Below, piece after piece: positions 24,890 to 33,157 of a DNA stretch of 39,274 nt. Where the stretch lies: assembly GCA_003170915.1 (NCBI GenBank), contig PMYB01000017.1, positions 1 to 39,274 of the forward strand, given 5' to 3'. The translations under genes and the position numbers were made by a program. Position 1 is the first letter of the stretch, and each line of letters opens with the position of its first letter. Source of the stretch: Bryobacterales bacterium. GTDB taxonomy: Bacteria > Acidobacteriota > Terriglobia > Bryobacterales > Bryobacteraceae. A model generated the notes under the pieces. The model had not been told where the DNA came from, did no database searches, and was given only the letters and a program-made list of their open reading frames with translations.

Positions 24890-26211
24890 GGGGCACTCAC
24901 TCCGCGGCCCTTGCGACTCCTGTAGGCTTCGTCGAGGATTTCCACCACGTGCATCACGCGCTGGCCGGAGCCGTGTAATCGCACGCCGGCTTGAAGCTGC
25001 AGCAGGCAGCCGGGGTTGGCGGTGGCGATGATGCCGGCGCCGGTCGAATTTACCGACTCCATCTTGTGCGCCAGAATTTGCATGGCCATCGCGTTCTGGA
25101 CGACGTTGTAGATGCCGGCGCTGCCGCAACAGACATCCGAAGAGGGCATGGCGCGGAATGTCAGCCCGGGGACCGCCGCAAGGAGTTTGCGCGGGGCCGT
25201 GCGGATGCGCTGGCCGTGCGCCAGATGGCAGGAGTCCTGGTAGGTGACCGTGGCGTTTACCGGGACCATATCGGGGTTCAGCTCAATCGCGGCGAGGAAC
25301 TCGGTGACGTCGCGCATCAGGCTCGAAAACTTCCGGGCTTTGGCGGCGTACTCGGGGTCGTCTTCGAGCAGTTCGCCGTACTCCTTCAGCGTGGAACCGC
25401 ATCCGGCGGCGTTGGAAACGATGGCGTCGAAGGCATCGCCGGAGAGCACCGCGTCGATGTTGCGGCGGGCCAGTCGGCGCGCATCCTCGCGCAGACCCGA
25501 ATGAACGTGCAAAGCGCCGCAGCATCCCTGGCCGCCGGGGATCGCCACTTCGCAGCCGTTCTTCTGCAACACCCGCACGGTGGCCTCGTTCAGCCGCGCG
25601 AACGAGACGTTGGCGATGCATCCGGCAAGGAACGCGACGCGGTACTGGCGGCGCCCCTCGGCGGGAAACGTCCGGCCGATCTGGCTGAAGAAGAAGGGCG
25701 GGTCCGCGGACGGAGCGATTTGTTCGAGCTCTCCGAGGCGGCCCAGAAGCTTGAGGAAGCCCATGGCGCGCACCAAAGTCTTCACGCCGCTGGCTTCGTA
25801 CAGGTAGAGTAGCGTGCCCACTGCCGTCATGGTGGTGCGCGATTCGAGCAAATGACCGAAGACGAAGCGGCGCCATAATTTCGCGAGCCACCCCGGTTGG
25901 GCGTGCGCTTCGATTTCCGCGCGCGCGTCCTCCACCATGCGCCCGTACGGCACGCCCGAGGGACAGGCGGATTCACAACCGCGGCAGGCCAGGCACAGGT
26001 CGATGTGCCGGATGTAGGATGGCGTGATGGGCGCGCCCTCGGCCACCTGCACCATCTGGTAAATGCGGCCGCGCGGCGAATCCATTTCCAACCCCAGCTC
26101 GCGGTACGTCGGGCAGGCGTTCAGGCAGAGCCCGCAGTGGACGCAGCGGTCGAGATCGAACTGCCTCGGCCCCAAACCGGTTCTTTCAGATACGGCGATA
26201 CAGTCGGCCAC
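24886..26211 (-). CDS. glcF: Glycolate oxidase iron-sulfur subunit
   Basis: A 441-aa protein with two [4Fe-4S] ferredoxin motifs (CVHCGLCLNACP and CLACRGCESACP) in the first 90 residues, and two CCG domains (AGCIANVSFARLNE...QGCCGALH and DSCHLAHGQR...SDVCCGSAG), the classic GlcF layout. It passes electrons from the flavin subunits that oxidise glycolate, or another 2-hydroxy acid, to glyoxylate. The start is GTG 26211, within the last 26 nt of glcE, so the two are translationally coupled. The FAD/catalytic GlcD subunit is not within the window. Confidence 0.92.
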   Translation of the reverse strand: MADCIAVSERTGLGPRQFDLDRCVHCGLCLNACPTYRELGLEMDSPRGRIYQMVQVAEGAPITPSYIRHIDLCLACRGCESACPSGVPYGRMVEDARAEIEAHAQPGWLAKLWRRFVFGHLLESRTTMTAVGTLLYLYEASGVKTLVRAMGFLKLLGRLGELEQIAPSADPPFFFSQIGRTFPAEGRRQYRVAFLAGCIANVSFARLNEATVRVLQKNGCEVAIPGGQGCCGALHVHSGLREDARRLARRNIDAVLSGDAFDAIVSNAAGCGSTLKEYGELLEDDPEYAAKARKFSSLMRDVTEFLAAIELNPDMVPVNATVTYQDSCHLAHGQRIRTAPRKLLAAVPGLTFRAMPSSDVCCGSAGIYNVVQNAMAMQILAHKMESVNSTGAGIIATANPGCLLQLQAGVRLHGSGQRVMHVVEILDEAYRSRKGRGVSAP

Positions 26212-27352
26212 GGTTCAAAAGGTTGGCGGGGTCAAACAGGTTCTTGACACGCCGCATGATTTCCAAATCGCCGCCCGGAGACGGCCACAGTTCCAGAGTA
26301 TGCTTGCGCTCTTCCGGCGAAAACTCAATCACGGTCTTCCATCCACGCCCGACGGCTCCGGAAAGCCAGCTTGCGGCGGCTTCCGACTGCTCGAAGTAGC
26401 CGTAACAGACTCCCGAACCAGCGCGCGCCAGCGCCGGACCTTCGAACGATGCGAGGACGCCTTCCAGATCTTTCAGCGTACATGAAGCGCGCACGACGGC
26501 GCCATCGGCGTGCCGGTCGAGGAAGCGCGGTGTGAAGCTTTCCACGTCCTGCCAGAGGGTTTCGGGGCAGGGGTTCTCGACCGCCAGGCGGCCGGCGGTG
26601 TGCGCCAGCTCGTAATCGTAGCGATCCACGGAGGCCGGGCTGCCGCCGGCGCGAACGGCCAGGAGCCAGGCGCTCTGCCCGAAGGCCGTCCCGGCCGCCG
26701 GGTTCAGGAGATCGATGGCAGCCGGCTGAAGCACGCTGGCGAGAATCTGTTTGCAGGCCGCCAAGGCGCCCGCAAGCGAATCGAAGGGGAGCAGAAAACT
26801 GCGCTCGGTTTCCGGCGCCGGCTGCAGTTTGAAATTGACCACGGCGATGGCGGCCAGCGTGCCGAACGATCCGATCATGAGCTTGGCCATATCCAGCCCG
26901 GCCACATTCTTGACCACCATGCCGCCGGACTGCACCAGCTTGCCTTCGAGCGTGGCGAACCGCATCCCGATCACCAGATCGCGCGCCGTGCCGTAGAGCA
27001 GCCGCCGCGGACCGCTCGAGTTGGAGGCCATGACGCCGCCCACGGTGGCGCGATCGCCAAATGGGGGGTCCAGCGGAATCATCTGCCGGTTGGCGGCCAG
27101 AATGCGAGTCAGTTCGCTCCAGGGCAGCCCGGCTTCCACGCTGATGGTGAGATCGCGCGGCTCGTATTCGATCACGCGTCTAAGCGCGGAGGTGGCGATG
27201 GCGGTATCGGCGGGCTCGATTGGCCCGGCCATCCGCCGCTTGCTGGAATTCCCGGCGAGCGCGATGGTGCGCCCGCGCGCGGCGGCATCTCGGAGCGCCT
27301 CCGCGAGTTCCGCGGGAGTGGTGGGCGCGAGCGCTTTTACCATGTGTTCCAT
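26186..27352 (-). CDS. glcE: Glycolate oxidase FAD-binding subunit
   Basis: A 388-aa FAD-binding-4 protein. The FAD pocket is seen in RGRTIALAGNSSKRRMAGP, DLTISVEAGLPWSELTRILA and PFGDRATVGGVMASNSSGPRRLLYGTARDLVIG. GSFGTLAAIAVVNFKLQP and the C-terminal FDPANLLNRGRLYR fit GlcE. With GlcF and a GlcD encoded elsewhere it would form glycolate dehydrogenase. ATG 27352 overlaps the stop of the upstream membrane-protein gene by 16 nt; ATG 27343 with GGAA closer upstream is equally possible. Confidence 0.9.
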   Translation of the reverse strand: MEHMVKALAPTTPAELAEALRDAAARGRTIALAGNSSKRRMAGPIEPADTAIATSALRRVIEYEPRDLTISVEAGLPWSELTRILAANRQMIPLDPPFGDRATVGGVMASNSSGPRRLLYGTARDLVIGMRFATLEGKLVQSGGMVVKNVAGLDMAKLMIGSFGTLAAIAVVNFKLQPAPETERSFLLPFDSLAGALAACKQILASVLQPAAIDLLNPAAGTAFGQSAWLLAVRAGGSPASVDRYDYELAHTAGRLAVENPCPETLWQDVESFTPRFLDRHADGAVVRASCTLKDLEGVLASFEGPALARAGSGVCYGYFEQSEAAASWLSGAVGRGWKTVIEFSPEERKHTLELWPSPGGDLEIMRRVKNLFDPANLLNRGRLYRRI

Positions 27353-27717
27353 AAGGAATGAGTCCACTCGTGCCCGGGCAGCAACACGATGTGACGCAGA
27401 ATGGCGGTTAGGATGGTCAGCACCAGCGAACCCGCCACGGCGGACCAAAAGCCGTGAACCGCGAAGCCCGGCGTGAACAGCGAGGCCAGCTTCAACAGAA
27501 AGGCATTCAGCACCAGCAGGAAGAGCCCCAGCGTCAAGAACGTAAGGGGAAAGGTCAGAAACTTGAGCACCGGCCCGATGGTGGCATTGACGATGGCGAT
27601 CACGATGGTGGCGATCAGCGCCGCGCCGAAGTCGCGGACTCCGATCCCCGGGACGATCTGCGCCACGAGCCAGAGCGCCAGAGCGCTCAGGAACCAGCTC
27701 ACGATGAGGTGCAGCAT
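27337..27717 (-). CDS. Four-helix membrane protein (phage-holin-4_2-like family)
   Basis: A 126-aa protein with four hydrophobic helices: IVSWFLSALALWLVAQIVPG, FGAALIATIVIAIVNATIGP, LTFLTLGLFLLVLNAFLLKL and FWSAVAGSLVLTILTAIL. The helix 1 to helix 2 spacing with IVPGI.V.DF and NA.IGP.LK is typical of the family named phage_holin_4_2 (also called 4TM). Despite the name, these are widespread chromosomal proteins of unknown role. No phage genes lie nearby. It heads an overlapping operon with glcE and glcF. Confidence 0.85.
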   Translation of the reverse strand: MLHLIVSWFLSALALWLVAQIVPGIGVRDFGAALIATIVIAIVNATIGPVLKFLTFPLTFLTLGLFLLVLNAFLLKLASLFTPGFAVHGFWSAVAGSLVLTILTAILRHIVLLPGHEWTHSLWNTW

Positions 27718-27785
27718 TTGGACCTTGGGCTAGAGATAATGATAAGCCATGGCGACATGGTTTGCCGGGACACCCGGTTTTCGAT

Positions 27786-27805
27786 CCCCGGCCTGGAAGC
27801 CGGGG
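27786..27805 (+). promoter_or_regulatory. GC-rich hairpin upstream of the restriction system
   Basis: CCCCGGC (27786-27792) and GCCGGGG (27799-27805) form a 7-bp stem with a 6-nt loop between the divergent membrane-protein gene and the C gene. No T run follows, so a terminator is unlikely; an operator or attenuator is possible. Confidence 0.3.
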
Positions 27806-27808
27806 GCC

Positions 27809-27840
27809 AACCCGTTTTGGGATTTATCCCGGATCGGGTT
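27809..27840 (+). promoter_or_regulatory. Interrupted palindrome, candidate C-box operator
   Basis: AACCCG (27809-27814) mirrors CGGGTT (27835-27840), and GGGAT (27819-27823) mirrors ATCCC (27826-27830), all around one centre at 27824.5. It lies 13 nt before the GTG of the C gene, where controller proteins of restriction systems bind their C-boxes. Function is inferred from position and symmetry. Confidence 0.45.
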
Positions 27841-27853
27841 TACAACGGGCTGA

Positions 27854-28096
27854 GTGTCCGGATCCTTCCATTCGCGCGAATACGAGAGTTTCCGTGGGCT
27901 GCTCGTTGAGGCTCGCAAGAAGGCGGGCTTGAGCCAGGCTCAACTCGCCGCCAAGCTTTCCAGGCCTCAGTCGTTCGTTTCAAAGTTCGAGCGCGGTGAG
28001 CGAAGGCTGGACGTAATCGAATTCAAGGCCATCGCCGAAGCCTTGAACATTGACCCACTCCGCTTCCTTCGGCGGTTCCATCCGAGGATCGTGTGA
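27854..28096 (+). CDS. Controller (C) protein of the restriction system, XRE family
   Basis: An 80-aa helix-turn-helix protein (LLVEARKKAGLSQAQLAAKL, then SRPQSFVSKFERGERRLDVIEFKAIAEALNIDP) of the XRE fold found in restriction-system controllers. It starts with GTG 27854 and ends in a 4-nt GTGA overlap with the restriction gene, the standard C-R arrangement in which C activates or times expression of R. A candidate operator lies directly upstream. Codons 3-4 spell GGATCC, the BamHI site. The controller role is inferred from context. Confidence 0.85.
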   Translation: MSGSFHSREYESFRGLLVEARKKAGLSQAQLAAKLSRPQSFVSKFERGERRLDVIEFKAIAEALNIDPLRFLRRFHPRIV

Positions 28097-28701
28097 AAAT
28101 CATCGCCGTTCACACGTTAATCGATTGTGGGTCCTACGCGGCGTCACGGCATTGGCGGCAAACGAGGAAACAGATTCACAGCGCGGTACGGGCTTGCGAG
28201 TGGCCGCCCGGGAGCGGATCGTTCACGATCTATCCGCAGAGCGGCAAGAAGCGAGGAGAGGGCAATGGGGTCAAGCCCATCCGCGACGGTTTTGTCGCGA
28301 ACCTCAGGTCGCGAGGGTGAGTCATCGAAGCACCCGCGCAAAACGCACTCGGGCTCCGTCTTGGCGGCTTCGACGCGGTCCTGCCCGGCCCCGAGGGAGC
28401 CGTGGTCGTCGAATGGGAAACCGGGAACATCTCCGCCAGCCACCGGTCGATGAACAAGCTCACCATGCTCGTGGCGGAGGGTGTCATCGCGGCGGGTACA
28501 CTGGTGGTGCCCTCGCGGAGACTTTACGCCTATCTCACGGACCGAATTGGGAACATTAGTGAGCTGGAACCTTACTTTGGACTCTGGAGGTCGGTCCCGT
28601 GCAAGAAGGGTGTGCTGGAAATAGTGGTCATCGAGCACGACGCCACGAGTGACAGGGTTCCGAAGATCCCCAAGGGGACTGCGGGACGTGCGCTGAATTG
28701 A
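28093..28701 (+). pseudogene. BamHI-like restriction endonuclease, interrupted by one in-frame TGA
   Basis: A 202-codon frame with a single internal stop (codon 76, 28318-28320). Before it, RQTRKQIHSAVRACEWPPGS, then FTIYPQ and NGVKPIRDG, resemble BamHI residues about 20-65. After it, the same frame continues with VIEAP, GGFDAV, VEWETGNISASHRSMNKL, YLTDRIGNISELEPYF and VPKIPKGTAGR, which match BamHI closely. The BamHI catalytic acids Glu77, Asp94, Glu111 and Glu113 correspond to Glu79, Asp94, Glu107 and Glu109 here. By my remembered alignment the TGA sits at BamHI Trp74, so a TGG-to-TGA change explains it. It is probably inactive, unless TGA is read through or the base is an error. The GTG start overlaps the C gene. 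Confidence 0.88.
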
Positions 28702-28707
28702 AGGTCT

Positions 28708-29589
28708 TCAGCCCTCGACGAAATCGTCGTTCCTGTGGCTTCGGATCTCCCCGCTCTCAACCCTTTCCACAATCTCGGAAGCGAAGTCGATCTCCATCCC
28801 AAGCCAGCGCCGGTTCTTCGTCTCACGGACCGCGAACGTCGTGCCGCTGCCGCCGAACGGGTCCAACACCAGATCGCCAGGCAGGCTGGACATCTCGACG
28901 ACGCGGTCGAGGATCTTGGTTGAGAGGGCGTTGGCCCTCCGCTCCTTGGATTTGAACTTCCAGTGGCGAACGGGAGGGATGTCCGTCCAGACGTCTTTCA
29001 GAGTGACGCCCTTCGGGTTCATTGCTCCCCTGTGCCCGCCGTAGTCCTTGATCTCGCCTGCGCAGTGCCGGCAGGTCTGGATGGGAGTTCTGATTCTTCG
29101 AAACGTCTTCGGCAGGCCTTTCGTGTAATAGAGCAGGCTGTAGTGGCTCGGATGCAGGCGTCCCAGTATCGGCAGACAGGCGCTGATCTCGAGGGCGATC
29201 CAGTGCCGAAAAATCAGCCCCTGCTCGCCGAGGCAGGCCCCAAGGGGGATGTTCCACTTTGGGAGGTTGTAGAGGAAGAACGCACCGCCCTGCTTCAGGG
29301 TACGGCAGGATTCCTTCACCCAACCTCTGCACCATTCCAGATACTGCGAGTCCGGCAAGTCGTCGTTGCTCTTCTCACCATACTCTTTGCCTAGATTGAA
29401 CGGCGGGTCGGCGAAGACGGTGTCCACGACGGCGTCGCGGACATACGGAAGCACGGCCATCCAGTCATCCGCGAACAGCGCACCGAGGGAAGAGACGAAG
29501 AACGGCTTCGGGGCTCCGGCTCTCAACAACGGAGCCGGATCAAACCTGGTGTCGTCCCACCTGAGCGGCGTCTGTCTGGCAGGACCCAT
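28708..29589 (-). CDS. Site-specific DNA methyltransferase of the BamHI-like system (amino-methylating, beta class)
   Basis: A 293-aa amino-methyltransferase. DPPFNLGKEYG (motif IV, residues 61-71) precedes DPFGGSGTTFAV (motif I, 243-254), the beta-class order. A CRHC pair around 173-176 and WTDIPPVRHW fit the N6/N4 group. By homology to the BamHI system it should make N4-methylcytosine in the enzyme's target (GGATCC for BamHI), but the base and site cannot be read from sequence. It is convergent with the restriction gene, with only 6 nt between stops. The frame is intact, so methylation should persist even if the endonuclease is dead. Confidence 0.92.
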   Translation of the reverse strand: MGPARQTPLRWDDTRFDPAPLLRAGAPKPFFVSSLGALFADDWMAVLPYVRDAVVDTVFADPPFNLGKEYGEKSNDDLPDSQYLEWCRGWVKESCRTLKQGGAFFLYNLPKWNIPLGACLGEQGLIFRHWIALEISACLPILGRLHPSHYSLLYYTKGLPKTFRRIRTPIQTCRHCAGEIKDYGGHRGAMNPKGVTLKDVWTDIPPVRHWKFKSKERRANALSTKILDRVVEMSSLPGDLVLDPFGGSGTTFAVRETKNRRWLGMEIDFASEIVERVESGEIRSHRNDDFVEG

Positions 29590-29685
29590 GCTCTCGATAT
29601 CTCATTCTATGTTATCGGCGGAACGGCATGAAACGTCAATGCCCCGCTTGCCGGTCTGAGGCACAGCCTCGCCAGTTGCTTATGA

Positions 29686-30549
29686 TCAGCCCGTCCCGCT
29701 CTTGCGCGCGCGCTTTTTGGGGGCGGCTTCCATCGGCATCTCCGCCTGAGCGGCGGCGGCGCTGGCGGTGGCCAACTGCACGGGCTTGCGCTTCTCGGCG
29801 AGGCTGCGCTTGAGCGCTTCCATGATGTCGATGACCGGAGCCACGTGCTCGGCCGGCGTTTCCACGACCTTCTTGCCTTCGATCTTGTCCTCGATCATCT
29901 TCTGCAGGTTGTCGCGGTAGGCGTCGTGATACTTCTGCGGTTCGAAATCCGCTTCGAGCGACGAAATCAGCATCTTGGCGAGGTCCAGTTCCTTCTCCTT
30001 CACCAGGCTGGTGTCGGTGCGGAACTCGTCCACCTGGCGGATTTCATCCTGGTAGTACATGGTATGGGAGAGAAGGCCCTTGGGGCCGGGCCGCAGAATG
30101 ATGATGTGCTCGCGGTTGTGCATGGCCACTTTGGCCACCCCATAGTAGCTGGACCGGCGCAGCGCTTCGTATAGCAGGGCGTAAGGCTTCTCACCGCCCT
30201 CGTCGGGCGCCACGTAGTAGGAGCTCTCGAGGTAGATCGCATCCACCTGGTCGGCCTTGACGAATTCCAGAATCTCCATCACCTTGGCGGTCTTGGGCGC
30301 CACCTTCCTGATGTCCTCGTCCTCGATCACCACGTAGTGCTCTTTCTCGTACTCGTAGCCTTTGACGAGGTCGGTGCGCGCGACGGGCTTGTCTTCCAAC
30401 AGGCAATACGTGACTTGCTTGATGCGGGAGTGGTCGTCTTTGTGGAGCAGGTTGAAACTGATGGTCTCGCTTCGCGCGGCGCTAAAAAGCTGAATGGGAA
30501 ACGAAACCAATCCAAAAGCCAGGTGGCCCTTCCAGACGCTGGATGCCAT
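29686..30549 (-). CDS. ku: Bacterial Ku protein, NHEJ
   Basis: A 287-aa Ku protein. The core is intact: SVWKGHLAFGLVSFPIQLFS at the N-terminus, the DNA-ring region (GYEYEKEHYVVIEDEDI, SYYVAPDEGGEKPYALLYEAL, REHIIILRP) and a C-terminal Lys/Ala-rich tail (ending KKRARKSG) that normally binds LigD and DNA. Ku holds broken ends for LigD. It is divergent from ligD, with a 77-bp gap, so both may share a promoter region. Full length for the bacterial family. Confidence 0.96.
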   Translation of the reverse strand: MASSVWKGHLAFGLVSFPIQLFSAARSETISFNLLHKDDHSRIKQVTYCLLEDKPVARTDLVKGYEYEKEHYVVIEDEDIRKVAPKTAKVMEILEFVKADQVDAIYLESSYYVAPDEGGEKPYALLYEALRRSSYYGVAKVAMHNREHIIILRPGPKGLLSHTMYYQDEIRQVDEFRTDTSLVKEKELDLAKMLISSLEADFEPQKYHDAYRDNLQKMIEDKIEGKKVVETPAEHVAPVIDIMEALKRSLAEKRKPVQLATASAAAAQAEMPMEAAPKKRARKSGTG

Positions 30550-30626
30550 AATTCCCTCCGAGTGCAGTCCGGTTTCAGAGTACTACAAAGCCGGATAAGA
30601 TGTAAATGGAGGATGTAAAGGGACTT

Positions 30627-33119
30627 ATGCCTCTCGATGAATACGCAGCCAAACGCCGTTTCGAGAAGACGCCCGAACCTCCCGCCAGCCAGAAGAGCCA
30701 GGGTCCCGCCCATTCCTTTTGCGTACAACGGCACGACGCCACGCGGCTGCACTACGATTTCCGGCTGGAGATGGATGGCGTGCTGAAGTCGTGGGCCGTG
30801 CCGAAGGGGCCGACCCTCGACGCCGCGGTGAAGCATCTCGCCGCCCACGTGGAAGACCACCCCATCGAATACGGCGATTTCGAAGGGAACATCCCGGCGG
30901 GCAACTACGGAGCGGGCAGCGTGATGCTGTGGGACCGCGGCACGTTCGACCTGCTGGGCGGCGTTTCGGGGGCCGAGCAACTGGCGCGCGGCGATTTGAA
31001 ATTCCGGCTGCACGGCGAGAAGTTGAACGGCGATTTCGCGCTGGTCCACATAAAGAGCCGCGGGAAAGGCCAGGAATGGCTCCTCATCAAAAAGCGCGAC
31101 GAATTTGCGGCGCCGGGATGGGACGTCGAGGACTACGCAACCAGCGTGCTCTCGGGGCGCACCCAGGAAGAAATCGCGCGCAACCTGCCGGCACGGAAGA
31201 CATCTCTCCCTAAAAAAAAAACGAAAATTGACGTCGCCAGTATAGAGGGCGCGCGCCAGGTGTCGATGCCCGCGGCTATCGAGCCGATGACCGCGACGCT
31301 GGCCGAGCGTCCGCCGCGCGGCGAGGAGTGGCTTTTCGAAGTCAAGTGGGACGGCGTGCGCGCCATCGCGTTCGTGGAGCGCGAAGAGGTGCGCATCCAA
31401 TCCCGCAGCGGGCTGCGGTGCGAGCGGCAGTACCCCGAGCTGGCCGTGATCCATCACCACATCGCCGCCGATCAGGCGGTGCTCGATGGCGAAATCGCGG
31501 TGCTCGACGAAAAAGGCGTTTCGCGGTTCCACCTGATCCAGCCGCGGATCGCCAACAGCGATCCCCATGCCATTGCGCACCTGGTACGCTCGACCCCGGT
31601 GGTGTACTTTGCCTTCGATCTGCTTTACCTGGATGGATACGACCTTCGCAACGTCAGCCTGAGCAGGCGGAGAGAGTTGCTGCTGCAGAAGGTGACAATG
31701 CCCGGAGCGGTGCTGCGGATCTCCGAGGCTTTCGCCGGCGCGGGCGAGGAGATGCTGGAAGCGGCGCGGGAGAACGGCCTGGAAGGGATCGTCGCCAAGC
31801 GCGCCTCCAGCCGCTATGAATCCAAGCGCAGCCGCGAGTGGCTGAAGATCAAGATCGGCAACGAGCAGGAGTTCGCGATCGGTGGATTCACCAAGCCGCA
31901 GGGCGGCCGCGAGTATTTCGGCGCGCTGGTCGTGGGCGTCTACAGTGAAGGGAAACTGCGGTGGGCCGGCAACGTCGGGACGGGCTTCGACCAGAAAACC
32001 CTGGCCGGCCTCCACGCGCGGCTCAAACCGCTGGTCACCCGGAAGTGCCCGTTTGCCGAGCGCCCCAAGCCGGGCCGTGGCATGACCTGGGTGAAACCGG
32101 AGCTGATCTGCCAGGTGAAATTTGCCAACTGGACGCCGGACAACCGTCTGCGCGCGCCGGTTTTCCTGGGGCTGCGCAACGATGTAAGCCCGGGCCAGAT
32201 AGTGCGGGAGGGCCAGTTGCTGGCGGAAGGCGCCAAGGAAGCCGCCCTCGCAATCGACGGCCACACGCTGAAATTCACCAACCTGAAGAAGGTTTTCTAT
32301 CCCGGCGAAGGGTACACCAAGCGCGATGTTCTCAACTATTACGATGGCGTGGCCGATCTCATCTTGCCGCACCTGAAGAACCGGCCGCTTTCCTTGAAGC
32401 GTTATCCGAATGGAATCCAGGAGGCGTTCTTCTTTCAGAAGGACGCGCCGGAAAGTTTCGCGCCGTGGCTGCGCACCGAACCGATCGATTCGATCCATTA
32501 CGTATTTGCGGAAGACCGCGCCAGCCTGCTGTACCTGGTGAATCTGGGGTGCATCGACCACAACCCCTGGATGAGCCGTTGGCCCACGCTCGACCATCCG
32601 GACTTCGTGCTGATCGACCTGGACCCGCAGGAATGCCCGTTCGACCGGATCGTGGATGCGGCGCTGCTGGTAAAACAGTTGCTGGATGCGATCGGACTGG
32701 CGGGCTATCCCAAGACCACGGGCGGCGATGGAATGCACGTGTATATTCCAGTCGAGCCCGTTTATACGTACGAAGAGACGCGCACGTTTGCCGAGTTGAT
32801 CGCGCGGCTGGCGGCCAGGAAGAAGCCCGATCTGTTCACCACTCCGCGATCGGTGGCCAAGCGGCAAAAGAACCGGGTCTATTTCGATTACCTGCAAAAC
32901 GGGAGGTCGAAGACCATCGCGGCGCCCTATGTGCTGCGAGCTTACCCCGGGGCGCCGGTGGCGACTCCGCTGGCGTGGAGCGAAGTGAAGCACGGGTTGG
33001 ATCCCGGCCAGTTCCATATGGGGAATGCACGGGAGAGGTTCCGTGAGGTGGGAGATTTATTTGCCGGTGTGCTGAATCGGCCTCAACGGCTGGAGGAGGC
33101 GCTGGAGAAAATGCGGTAG
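30627..33119 (+). CDS. ligD: Multifunctional NHEJ DNA ligase LigD
   Basis: An 830-aa protein with three modules: a phosphoesterase (residues 1-about 185; HDATRLHYD with His36, His42, Asp44), an ATP-dependent ligase (about 215-505; nucleotidyl Lys240 in EVKWDG, then RSGLRCERQYPEL, VLDGEIAV, EGIVAKRASSRYE, WLKIK) and an archaeo-eukaryotic-primase-like polymerase (about 535-830; DHPDFVLIDLDPQ, TTGGDGMHVYIP). This order is that of Pseudomonas LigD. The linker between the first two modules contains an A10 run (31212-31221). ATG 30627 (MPLDEYAAKRRFEKTPEP) is the family-like start; an in-frame ATG at 30606 is possible. Confidence 0.95.
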   Translation: MPLDEYAAKRRFEKTPEPPASQKSQGPAHSFCVQRHDATRLHYDFRLEMDGVLKSWAVPKGPTLDAAVKHLAAHVEDHPIEYGDFEGNIPAGNYGAGSVMLWDRGTFDLLGGVSGAEQLARGDLKFRLHGEKLNGDFALVHIKSRGKGQEWLLIKKRDEFAAPGWDVEDYATSVLSGRTQEEIARNLPARKTSLPKKKTKIDVASIEGARQVSMPAAIEPMTATLAERPPRGEEWLFEVKWDGVRAIAFVEREEVRIQSRSGLRCERQYPELAVIHHHIAADQAVLDGEIAVLDEKGVSRFHLIQPRIANSDPHAIAHLVRSTPVVYFAFDLLYLDGYDLRNVSLSRRRELLLQKVTMPGAVLRISEAFAGAGEEMLEAARENGLEGIVAKRASSRYESKRSREWLKIKIGNEQEFAIGGFTKPQGGREYFGALVVGVYSEGKLRWAGNVGTGFDQKTLAGLHARLKPLVTRKCPFAERPKPGRGMTWVKPELICQVKFANWTPDNRLRAPVFLGLRNDVSPGQIVREGQLLAEGAKEAALAIDGHTLKFTNLKKVFYPGEGYTKRDVLNYYDGVADLILPHLKNRPLSLKRYPNGIQEAFFFQKDAPESFAPWLRTEPIDSIHYVFAEDRASLLYLVNLGCIDHNPWMSRWPTLDHPDFVLIDLDPQECPFDRIVDAALLVKQLLDAIGLAGYPKTTGGDGMHVYIPVEPVYTYEETRTFAELIARLAARKKPDLFTTPRSVAKRQKNRVYFDYLQNGRSKTIAAPYVLRAYPGAPVATPLAWSEVKHGLDPGQFHMGNARERFREVGDLFAGVLNRPQRLEEALEKMR

Positions 33120-33122
33120 GGA

Positions 33123-33154
33123 CCGGGCATGCGGTACGCACGCGACGTGCCCGG
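33123..33154. terminator. Weak hairpin between convergent ligD and the exported-protein gene
   Basis: CCGGGCA (33123-33129) pairs with TGCCCGG (33148-33154) around an 18-nt loop that can itself form a small stem. No T run follows on either strand, so a bidirectional terminator is only a guess. Confidence 0.3.
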
Positions 33155-33157
33155 CCC

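Noticed and set aside
27337-27717. Prophage remnant suggested by the phage-holin family name
   Set aside because: No other phage genes are present; the family is widespread in chromosomes and here heads a glycolate oxidase operon.
28050-28559. Alternative frame through the restriction gene (169 aa)
   Set aside because: Only the frame starting at 28093 contains the BamHI-like motifs on both sides of the stop, so a frameshift is not the explanation.
30327-33017. Very long minus-strand open frame (896 aa) opposite ligD
   Set aside because: LigD on the plus strand has all three catalytic modules; the opposite frame is low-complexity and motif-free.
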